64,000 nucleotides of DNA from Urophycis tenuis (taxonomy: Eukaryota > Chordata > Actinopteri > Gadiformes > Phycidae), in assembly GCA_036785325.1 (NCBI GenBank), contig JAXIVH010000403.1:44317-108316 (forward strand). The letters run 5' to 3'. The stretch's first letter is position 1. Each line of letters begins with the position of its first letter. Positions 28,118 to 38,936 of this stretch are shown here, piece after piece. Both the position numbers and the translations under genes were made by a program. The notes beneath the pieces were generated by a model, which was given only the letters and a program-made list of their open reading frames with translations, did not search any database and was not told the origin of the DNA.

Positions 28118-30957
28118 TCATTTAACATCCATCCCCTCCAGCTTTGTAATCTGCTTTCCAAGTTTTTCCAGAAAAAAGCTCTTGTCCTTTATTTCTGCCT
28201 CCTCATTTATCTCCCAGTTATACTTAATGGAGCTTCCTGAAGTTAAAAAAAAAAAAAAAAAAAAAACAAGATCAGAATCAAGTTAACATTTTACATTTGT
28301 ATCCAAATATCAAAACACTATGCACGCCAACACACTATGAAAGCACACAAAATAAATACATCACCAAGTCCCGTCATTACTGGGTACAATGGGAAAGGTT
28401 GTGCTGCAGTCTGAGGTAAGGGAAGAAGGTACATTACCTATTGCCCTTTTGAACGCATCTTTGGAACTGGCATACTTCATTTTTATTTTGACCGGTGATG
28501 AATCAGGGGTCCTGGGACAAAAAAATCAAATGGTTAAGCAGCAATGTTTTTGCTGATCCTGCAGCATTAGCTCCATGAAAATGGCACTTTATAATTGCTT
28601 TGTAACTTGGCACTTAGCCAGCGATGTTGTATACTAGCAATGGTTAGTCTAGCAATTGAAATGCTTGAAACTTGTTCTGGTGACTTGCTTACTGTATTAA
28701 CAGCAATTAAGTGTTTCACCTTCTGACAAATGTACTTATTGTAAGTCGCTTTGGATAAAAGTGTCTGCTTAAAGGGATATTCCGCCATTTTTGGAAATAA
28801 GCTCATTTTCCACCTTCCCTCGAGCAAAACAATCGAGCTTTACCCTTTTCCCGTTCATCCAGCCGTTCTGTGAGTCTGGCGGTACAACTTTTAGCTGTAG
28901 CTTAGCATAGATCATTGAATCGGATTAGACCATTAGCATCTCGCCCGCTCTAACTGAAAGTTGCTGGAACTCATTGCTTTATGCCTACCGGGACTATACT
29001 TTGAGGCGCGTCATATCACTGCGCCCATGGTACCTTTGCAACTTTCCTTGATTATTACGCCAGAATGAGAGTATAGTTCCGGGTAAAATCAGCCTAGAAA
29101 ATCGCCACGTTTAATTTTCCGTCGGTCTTATTGCACTTTCAAACTTGAGAAGAGACAAGTTTTAAATGGGAAAAATTCCGGAAATCGTAGTCACTTCTAA
29201 GCGTGATGCTAGCGGGCGAGATTCTAACGGTCTAATCCGATTCAATGATCTATGCTAAGCTACAGCTAAAAGTTGTACCGCCAGACTCACAGAACGGCTG
29301 GATGAACGGGAAAAGGGTAAAGCTCGATTGTTTTGCTCAAGGGAAGGTGGAAAATGAGCTTATTTCCAAAAATGGCGGAATATCCCTCAATCAATCCCTC
29401 ATATGCCCTCAATGTAAAATTAGGAAAGGCCAGCGTCATCAAATTAGATCATTTCATGACCGCATCACCATTTAATGAGTAATTGACGCCCAGTTTTGTT
29501 TCAATGCAGTAATGTCTTGTGACTGGAAGCACATACATCTATGCCATTTTAAAAATCTCCGAGACTGAAACAAATCCCTCAACAGGAGTGAAATGTTGGG
29601 TTTTTGCCGGCCTAGCCGAAACACGTCACGTTCCACTTTACACATCGGTTTATCCATGGGCCAACTTAACTCACTCCACCTACTCTACACCTTTTTGTAA
29701 ATGTCATGCTGTTCGTACTCCACCTGAAACCGAGGGTTCACTTGCTCTTTAAGTAAATACGTGGCATCATCGCCAGTGCAGCTGTAAACATTTGACCGTC
29801 AGCAACACAAACCCAGACCCAAGAATCACGCTCACCACATGATGTAGACCAATTCGGATCTCTCAAATTCCTTGGTTTCGTATTCGCAATCGTAGACGGC
29901 ATAGCACCCACTGTATGACAGAATCTTGTCCTGGAAAACCTTGAAGACGTCTTTGTTGGCCAAATCCTTTACTCTGACGATGTTGTCACGATCCACGACG
30001 ATCTCGCCTTGTTTGTCGTCGATGATGAAAAACAACATCTTGTACCGCTCATTCTTATCGTCCTTGTTGAGGTGGACCGTCATGGTTTCGACTAATCTCT
30101 TCGCCTCATCAGATACAAGGACTCCCGACGACTGTTAGAAATCGGTTAAAAACACACACACAAAAACACTTTGCACATCACATCTTCAATGTCAAAGCAC
30201 GGATTGCACAATTCATACAAAAGGCCTACGTGTGAATATCTCTTTTAAAACGATTCGCTTTTCATTGGCAACGCATTCTTAAGTGAAACGCATTTCACAA
30301 AATAAAAACGAGTGAGACTGCAGGGAAATGCATCAATCAACTGTAGGAGGAAAAAAAACACAACTTGGTGTTAATTAAGAACACAGGTGACTGAATAATG
30401 ATTTCAATCAATTCAAAGAGAACTACAGCGATTCAATACTAAGCGACATCCAAATGGATGTAATAAAAAAAAAAAAAATAGGGCTCGGCAACAGCATTCC
30501 AGTAGAGTGGCACTGAATGCCGTTCCGACTTGACTGGTGCATTCCACCACATGAGAACAAGTCGGCACAAGCCGGAGCGCTCCGGGTGCTCTGCTGTGAC
30601 CAGTGAGAAGAAGGCTTTAGTTCCCCCATGTACAGAGAAACCACTCGACAAGAGACGAAACGCACGAGTTCACCCATTATAAAAACTTTAAAACAAAATA
30701 AAAAAGTAATAAAGTATCATCGTGGATAGGCCCATGTCGCCCATTCTGAAGATTAGAAGAATGTTGTGTAGAAAACTACACAACATTAATTAACAAAAAA
30801 AACTTAATTGACGTATTGTGCGTGTAAGAACAAGAGGTAAAACGGGTTACAATCAACTCGACGTTGACTTAATAAGACGCAAGACTGGAGATTCCTTAGT
30901 AGCCGATAAACCCAAAACGATTGAACGCCACTCCACCTTGGAAAGCTTACTTACCAT
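28118..30957 (-). CDS. dstn: Cofilin/destrin family actin-depolymerising factor
   Basis: ADF/cofilins bind and sever actin filaments. Minus-strand exons: 30955-30957 (only the ATG, followed by GTAAGTAAG, the classic cofilin layout), 29836-30131, 28438-28511 and 28118-28236, in phase, giving 163 residues (family 165-166). Start is MSSGVLVSDEA, keeping Ser3, the LIM-kinase target. The core has YAVYDCEYETKE and the actin-binding helix KMKYASSKDAFKR. The end, LEKLGKQITKLEG, is a diverged form of the usual AEKLGGS...LEG tail. The KKRKK-type nuclear localisation motif is absent (the region reads KNERYK). The symbol rests on the position beside rrbp1, as for human DSTN; the sequence alone says cofilin-like. 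Confidence 0.9.
28597..28771 (+). mobile_element. LINE/SINE 3' tail fragment (family B)
   Basis: Family B tail copy in the dstn-like intron 2, opposite in strand to the gene. It is cut at GTGTCTGCTTA by the inverted-repeat element starting at 28773. Confidence 0.8.
28773..29387. mobile_element. MITE with 177-bp terminal inverted repeats
   Basis: Near-identical inverted arms at 28773-28949 and 29211-29387 start AGGGATATTCCGCCATTTTT and enclose a 261-base centre. No transposase is present. The element type is common in fish. Flanks (TTAA-like on the left, CAAT on the right) do not give a certain target duplication. It is inserted at the end of a family B tail. Confidence 0.85.
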
Positions 30958-30966
30958 CTCTGCCTG

Positions 30967-30967
30967 C

Positions 30968-30994
<27 letters not shown>
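30967..30994 (-). repeat. Short (GT)n in the dstn-like 5' UTR/promoter
   Basis: About 14 GT units lie 10 bases upstream of the ATG on the gene's strand (AC repeat there), within or close to the 5' UTR. Confidence 0.8.
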
Positions 30995-30998
<4 letters not shown>

Positions 30999-31310
30999 GT
31001 ACAGGAACAAGAGTTGTGCTCCGCGAAAAGTTTGTTAAAAAATAAGCAGGTCCAAGTGGGCGGAGTCAACCAGACAGCGCACACCTTTACCTCCCGCCCT
31101 CAGGTGAGCTAAAACTACCTGAAATAGGCTACGCGTAACTATCCTATCGAAAAACAACCCGGGTGGTGATTGTGTGGCACGTTGTGTATTTATTCTTGTG
31201 AACAAAGGTGCAACTGTTTAAAATCATTAATTAATTAAGCATGAACTTCCGGTTCAGTAAACTCCGTAGGTAAGTAGGAACAAGGAAGAGGCGGTAGCCG
31301 CAAGGAACAC

Positions 31311-31320
31311 CCTTATATGG
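31311..31320. promoter_or_regulatory. CArG box (SRF site) upstream of the dstn-like gene
   Basis: CCTTATATGG matches the SRF consensus CC(A/T)6GG exactly. It lies about 355 bases upstream of the dstn-like start codon. Actin-regulatory genes are known SRF/MRTF targets, so a functional role is plausible but inferred. Confidence 0.6.
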
Positions 31321-31960
31321 GCAAGGGTCGTCTTCACGCATCTCAACCTAACTGCAACGTGGTGCGCTTTACAGCCTAATATGGTAAAAGGAGAACATGT
31401 CTGAGGAGGCCTTTTTGGCTACGAGGCGTTGCCTCTCGCAAACATACAACTCGGCGTGACTTATTTTCTGGTTCGGGCATATTATGTTTAGATGAGAATG
31501 AGGCCTATGGATGAGACAAGTATAGGGGAACGCCCTCATGGTTTGTCACGCGATAAATTCACATGATGTTCAGTATGTGGATGCTGAAGAAGGCAAATAC
31601 AAGTCAAAGAGATGACGTGGTGTTTTATGAAGAGGATTTGTTGACTAAATTAGTAGGTAGGCCTAATGGAAAAGTGAAACGAGTGTATGTAAGTATGAAA
31701 ACGTTAAAAGGCCTACTTGACATTCCAAACCAGTTTTAGGGTGCTGCACATGGACAGGTACACCAGCAGATGGTGGTGATTGCTAAGTAAGCCTTGGGGA
31801 AATTTCTTGGAATTGCTAGTAGGCTTCAACAGGAGTTAAAGCATGCAAAGTGAAGCCCTCATGAATCCGGTCCGTAAAGAGGCCTTCCTTCCCCATCCAG
31901 TGCATATGAATGAATTGTGAAGCACTTTTTTGGCTGCGTGGGATCAATTCCTATCTGTGA
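31321..31960. other. Intergenic sequence without a recognised gene
   Basis: Between the dstn-like promoter and a LINE end. No splice-linked reading frame or repeat family was recognised. Confidence 0.5.
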
Positions 31961-31963
31961 AGT

Positions 31964-32665
31964 GTGTTGGGAGAACACAGGCTTACACAACCTCGAGAAC
32001 CGTTGCAGTGGATCCAGAACGCCGCAGCACACCTCGTGTTCAACCCTAACAAATTCTCCCACGTGACCCCCCTCTTCCAAGACCTCCACTGGCTTCCTGT
32101 AGTGGCTCGCATCAAATTCAAGACGATGCTACTGGCCTACAAAGCCGTCAATGGAACTGCCCCTACCTACCTCCAAACATTAGTGAAACCTCACGCCCCT
32201 GCTCGAGCACTCCGCTCCACTACCTCAGCTGGTCGATTGGTACCTCCATCACTAAAAGGAGGAAAAAGTTGGATGGCGAAATCTCAACTCTTCTCCGTTT
32301 TGGCATTGCAGTGGTGGAATGAGCTCCCTGCCATTGTCAGGACTGCAGATTCACTCTCCATCTTCTGGAAGAGACTCAAGACCTGCTTGTTCAGAGTTCA
32401 CCTGAACCCTGCATGACCCCACCGTCATGGTCTTATTTGTTGTATGTCTTGGCACTTTAATCGCTCTTTGTAACCTGGCACTTAGTCAGAGATGTTGTAT
32501 ACTAGCAATGATTAATCTAGCAATTGAAATGTTTGAAACTTGTTCTGGTGACCTTCTTACTGTATTAGCAGCAATGAAATGTTTCACCTTCTTATGACAA
32601 ATGTACTCTTTGTAAGTCGCTTTGGATAAAAGCGTCTGCCGAATGCCATAAATGTAAATGTCAAG
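31964..32665 (+). mobile_element. LINE 3' end (family B), best copy
   Basis: An open frame to 32416 encodes the C-terminal part of a LINE ORF2 (PLQWIQNAAAHLVFN, HWLPVVARIKFKTMLLAYKA, ALQWWNELPAIVRTADSLS, FRVHLNPA). It runs straight into the family B tail (ACTAGCAATGATTAATCTAG, CTTTGGATAAAAGCGTCTGC) and ends in AAATGTAAATGT. This copy links the six tail fragments of the window to a LINE source. Confidence 0.88.
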
Positions 32666-32790
32666 ACTAGAGACAACCACACGTGATTTTGAATCATTAG
32701 CAGCCAACTGCAGGCCCATGTACACACATGACTTCACCCACTGAACATGAGATGATGTTCATGTATTGATGTATTGGCAAATGTATATCC

Positions 32791-32796
32791 TTTATT
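32791..32796 (-). terminator. Candidate calpain polyadenylation signal
   Basis: Minus-strand AATAAA about 230 bases after the calpain stop at 33027-33029. Confidence 0.55.
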
Positions 32797-32814
32797 ATCA
32801 CAGTGAAAACACTC

Positions 32815-32815
<1 letters not shown>

Positions 32816-32876
<61 letters not shown>
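32816..32876. repeat. (AT)30 microsatellite
   Basis: Uninterrupted AT repeat in the putative calpain 3' UTR. Confidence 0.95.
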
Positions 32877-32878
<2 letters not shown>

Positions 32879-33026
32879 ATTGGCATAGCATTATCAAGTG
32901 ATATGTACAAGAGGGGGGAATATGGCCACAAAAATGTACACACATATCTATGATAATGTATTTAAAAAAGTTCAACATGGGATTCATTCAGACTGTGTTC
33001 TTCACTGGGAAACTGCATCGACTGCC

Positions 33027-36000
33027 CTACAACGCCATGGACAATTCCAGCCACTGTGAATAAAAGAGAAGTGACATGTTAGTGTTGTCCAGCGCATCAC
33101 CTGCAAGGCACTCGCGCGGCCGTCCTCAGCCGCGTGTCCTCCTGTGTACCTCGATAGTGTTCAGCTGCACCTTGCCCCCGTGGTTTTTATCCAGGGCCTC
33201 GAAGGTGGCTGTGGGCGAACCGAGAGCGAACGTTAGATTTGTCACGTGTCCTTCGCTGCGGGCGATACCGGGAAAAACGGTTGCGATTGAATAACGCAAC
33301 TCACAGAAGAGGATCTCCAGACGAATCAAGCAGCACACAAAGTTGTCATAGTCGATGCTGAGGTCTGGCTCACTGTAGCGCGCGACGATGACTTGATGCA
33401 GAGGGTTGCTGAGGGAAAATCCTGCCACCAAAATATATTCAAATAACACACAGAAAGAAACAACAAAAAAGAAGTTTCACACACTTCACAAGAGTAAAAA
33501 AAAAAGTATACAATACACAAAACTTGTTTTTAATCTTCAACGCTTCAGCAAACCATTCCTTAAATTCTCACCAGCCTCCTCGACAGCCATGCGCATCTCA
33601 GACGCACTCATACAGCCGCTGCCGTTCACGTCTCTCTTCTTGTACACAACCTGTCCCAGAGGCCACACCCCCTCCATCACAACAAACACAACACCGAAGA
33701 ACTGCGGATCATGTGGGTCCCTATGATGTCATGTGTTGTTCATACTACTCAACCAAGCCCCACCAGCATGTTCTCAATCTTCGTCCACAGGATCTTAAAT
33801 TCCACAAGGCCAAGCTTTCCAGTTCCGTCTTTCTATTAGCGACGGGGTCAAGGAAAATATTATTTTACTCAGAATGTGATGCTCTTTTGTGTGTTTTTAT
33901 GCACTTCCACTCCTCGTAAATGTCCTATAAAAGCTAGAAAGGATACATCCAGAAGATTGACCATGTTGCGACAAGTCGCCAAGCTAAACCCCGTGGTCTT
34001 AATATCACCCCCTGGGAACAGAAAATGCCAGAAATAAAAATGTATTAAATGTTGTTTCAAAAATGAGCACGAGATTATCCCAACGAGATGAAAACAAAAC
34101 CTTGCTTACGCTTTGTCACCACTTTGTTGAGAACTTTCTGCAGTTCAAATGCAGACATTTCCATATCCTAAGGAATGTACAGAAATCACATCAACATAAC
34201 CTCAACCACCAAAACTAAAGGGTACCGTCTATTTTAGCGAAAAATGCTGTGCTTAATATGCCTATTATTTATGTTTAAATTGATGCATGTATAACATACT
34301 TTTCCAGACAGTTTTCCAAACAGACTCTTAAACTTGTGACCTATATCATCTTCATCCACCTCAATCTGCAGAGGAGTCAATGAAAAAAAACAAGCTTTTG
34401 AAAAAGATTTTGTGTTTGGCAATTAATAGGACATCACAAACGCAGAACCCTTCAAATGGCACCTGTTTGACGTGGCATTCAATGGGATCATCGATCTCTC
34501 TGGAAAAAGAGACAAAAGTCACCGGTCACACATTCATATCTATGATGGTTTTGTTTTGTTTTTTTAAACTCGCGGGAGATCGAGAACGTACTGGAACTCC
34601 GCCTGCTTCTCGGTGAAGACGCGCAGGTAGAAGTCCGCGTTGTGGTTGGGCTCGTAGGTGGACGGCACGATGAGGTACTCTCCGGGAGGCAGGGAGAAGC
34701 GGTTACACACCTCCCGCGTGTTGGTGAAGGTCTCGGAGCGAGCCTCAGAGCACGTGGTCTGGAAGAACCTCTTCTTCATGTGGACCTGCCTTCTCCCAGT
34801 AAACTAAAGCAGCAGCACCACAGTTGTTTTTTATTTTATTTTTTTTACCGTTTAGCCATTCCAGTATAATCCTCACCAGTGATACCTGTGTGTGTTATAA
34901 CTCGGTGGAAAGCAAACAGGCCCTATGAACCTCCTTTTTTCATACATACCTCTTCAGGCATCTGAAAAACAAACAAACCATCGTGGTGGTTGGCCATTAT
35001 TTTCACTCAATAACACAAGATGCTCTTAGCCACCCCCCGAACCCCCCCCCCCCAGCCTCAATGGCGTTCTGTACCTCGTAAATGGCGAAGCCCATGAACT
35101 CCAGGTCGTCGCCCATCTTCCTCATGCGGCGTTTGTTCTTCTGCATCAGACCCACGATTACCGTGCAGCCCCTCTCCCCATCGTCGGGGTCATCATCCTC
35201 CTCGTCCAGCTTGATGACAAACTGGGGGTTCTTCCAGAAAGAGTCTGGCACCAGGGGCATTAGAGTTAATAGCAGTAGATGAGATCATCTTAGGCCATAT
35301 TCAGTCACAAGGCAGAAGAACCCTTCCAAAGAGGCCGCTGTGCTCATGGGGTAGGTACAGGGTTGTAGGCGTAAACCTTCCCCGACAGGTAGACAGTCAG
35401 TACGTTTACATGCAGCAAGAAATTCGAATTTCTGATCGGATCAGATAATGACATGCGTAAGACCGGATCACTTGTCCGAGTATACATGCCGTTCAGAGAA
35501 TCGGATTAACAGCCGGAGCATGGGCTGACTCTGGACGCTATGTGGCGCTGCGCATGTGCAGAATGGCACTGCGCCTGCACAGAATGCAAAATCCGATTCA
35601 GATCCGATTGCTGAGTATACATGCCGTTAAAAGTCCGACTATGATCGAATTATCCAGGGGTAGTTATCCGATTTTAGATGTCCGAAATAGGTCCGAAGTA
35701 GGTCCGAAGTAGGTCGGATTAAAGTGTTTACATGCACTTAAAAAGTCCGAACGATGTCTTATACGATTAGAAATTCGAATTTCTTGCTGCATGTAAACGT
35801 ACTGAGAGGCCCTCGAGGGTTCAAACCGACAATCTTTCGGCTGGCCAACCCAGTGATTCTATTGGGTCTGTTGCAACTGTTGGGTTGGGACCCATAAGTG
35901 TATTGCAAGGGCATTTTGAGGTGGGTCGCAGAGCACAGGCAATCCATAATCTTTATTAAGTAGCCTAGTATTTAACTCATGTTTTAATGTTAATCCGTGT

Positions 36001-38903
36001 TTCACTGGCTTACTATTTAATTGTGTTTGGCCCCAGTGGTTGAAGCATTTTGTTTGCTGAAGGTTTTTATCAGGGAAGATTTTTTTTCATGAAGGCGTTG
36101 TTCATTACTGCAATATTGGTAAATACATTTTTTTTTGGTGGTTGGGGGTTGTGACTTAATGACTAATGACACACATGGGTCCTAAGGCTTCACCAGTTGG
36201 GAACCACCGTCCCAAACCCTCTAGACTCTCCTGTCTCATACACAGTACATAGGACAATGATGAATTTGAAATAAATTGTTCAATCAGAACTGGGAGATTC
36301 TTCCTCACATTCCTGGAGAGAAAAAAAGAACCCACATGAAGCAGTTTGTTCATGTGATTCCTGTGATGGACTCGCATGAAGCAGTTTGTTCATGTGATTC
36401 CTGTGATGGACTCGCATGAAGCAGTTTGTTCATGTGATTCCTGTGATGGACTCGCATGAAGCAGTTTGTTCATGTGATTCCTGTGATGGACTCGCATGAA
36501 GCAGTTTGTTCACGTGATTCCTGTGATGGACTCGCATGAAGCAGTTTGTTCACGTGATTCCTGTGATGGACTCGCATGAAGCAGTTTGTTCATGTGATTC
36601 CTGTGATGGACTCGCATGAAGCAGTTTGTTCATGTGATTCCTGTGATGGACTCGCATGAAGCAGTTTGTTCATGTGATTCCTGTGATGGACTCGCGTGAA
36701 GCAGTTTGTTCATGTGATTCCTGTGATGGACTCGCATGAAGCAGTTTGTTCATGTGATTCCTGTGATGGACTCACATGAAGCAGTTTGTTCATGTGATTC
36801 CTGTGATGGACTCGCGTGATTCTTGCCGTTTCTGGCTTGCCTCTTCGTGGCTGAACACACACTCATCGTTTAAACCGCTTTGGATAAACGCTGCTAGACA
36901 AGCGTCCCTGAATGTAGCGGAGTGGGCTGCGGCTGTCGTGTTGTGCTTTGGGATGCTACCAGGGTAGTTCCTGCAGCCCCCAGCCGTGGAGCCTTGTCTC
37001 CATCCTTCCTCAAACTCGGACAGGGCCCACTTCTTGTACTGGTCGTCCGTCAGTGCGTCCGGCGTGAGGTTACAGATCTCCAGTGTGGTGTACTGGCGCA
37101 GGAAATCAGAGAAGGACATCCTGGGGACAACAGAAGACACGCCGTGACACACTTATTGACACAGCGGGCGAGCGGCCGATCTGTTACTACTACACCGAGT
37201 GTCTGAGAACAGCCGTCGACACTCATAGAAATACACCAGAAAAACCGGACGGTCGGCTGCTTCGGACGCTGTGGCTGCAGGCAGTGTCTGCACGGCAGCA
37301 TTGGCGTGCCAGGAAGTGTTTCCAACAAACCGCTGCCGGCTGCAGCACACGGAACTGAGACAACAGCATGTGAGAGAGAGCATTTATCGAGTCGGCTTCA
37401 GTTTCCTTGACGTCGAAAGAATGGAAGTAAACGTCCGAAACGTTACCAAAACTCTCCGTCCTCTGAGCGTTTCTTCAGTCTGTCTCGATCTTCGGCCCTC
37501 AAGTAGCGCCATTCTGCAGAGCTGCGGGACACGGAGTGCAGAGCAGTGGTCAACTCAATGCAAATGACTGCACGTTATTCCAATACAAATTGCGTTCTGC
37601 ACATTTGCATTTACTGACAAAAGAACATTCCCCCGCTGTCGCACTCCAACCACAGGGATGAACGGATACGGTGGCCTCCCTCGTGAAAGCCCACGTAATG
37701 TCTATTTGAATTCAACATGGGAACGCCGAGTTCTAAGTCACATGATGAAAAAAAAAATGTCATGCAGTCAGTACGGAGTTAAACTGCGAGTGCAGTCATA
37801 GTCAGGTTTTGCAAGGATGCCACAAAACAGCTACGGGCTGTCAGAGCATACACACCCATATTGCTGTATTGATCAGAACTCGCTAGCTTAGGTTAAGTGT
37901 GAGTCACTATACACATGACGACGGTTTTACAGAGTGTAGCCTCAGTCACACAACCCAACGTGGCTGTTGGGTTGTGTTGTGGTTTGGTGAAACCTAAAGT
38001 CAACTCGGGAGAAATTAGAGCCAAACCCGGGTCACATGACATGACTCTCTGAACACTCACTTGTCACTCCACGCCCCGGTCCACTCCACCTGCCCCCACG
38101 GGTTCCTCACGCGGATCAGCTGAACCTCGGCGCCCCTGCACGCCACCTGGTGGACACGCCAGAGACACGCATGTCAGTCTCCCAAAGGAACAAAAGACGT
38201 CGTCGCCAATCAGCAATTAAATATGTTGTTTTATTTACTGTATGTGACCAGATTTCAAACAAAGCAGGATATTAGGATGGGACAAAACAGAGAGGCGGCA
38301 ATATAACAAATTGGGGGATTTAATAAATATTACATTTTGGGAAAGGTGCATATAGCAGCCACCAGGGCAAAAATCGAATCCACTACGAAACCATCTCTTG
38401 TGTTTACAGTGTGCCTGTGGGATTTGGACGCGAGATGACTCACTGCACCTCTGCGTGGTTCTTTCAAAAGTGGGGCGGCACCTCACCTGCTCTGCTCCTG
38501 TCACCGAGTAGGCGTGGCCCTTTACCAGCTTACGGAAGGTGACCGCCTCTGAATCTGCAGCACTGGTGATCTGTGAGGGCAGAGGTGGGGGGGGGGGGGG
38601 GGGGGGGGAGATTGAGCAGTGAACGCTACAACCACGTGGAATGAGGCGTTCCCGTGACGTGAGGAGTGAGCCAACCAACAAACACACACGTTGATGCTGC
38701 AGCCCAGGAGAGAGCCTCTGTCCAGGGCCTTCCTGATGATCTTGAAGAGGTGGGGCCGGGCCTTCTGCAGGTCGTGCTTCTCCGCGATTCCACCGGTGAA
38801 GTCCTCGAAGCCTTCTGTCGTAGTGCCGCCTGACAATGCCTCGTAGCAGCCATTCAGCCTGCAGAGAAGTGCAGACCTCAGTGGTCTCGAACAACAACAC
38901 ATC

Positions 38904-38936
<33 letters not shown>

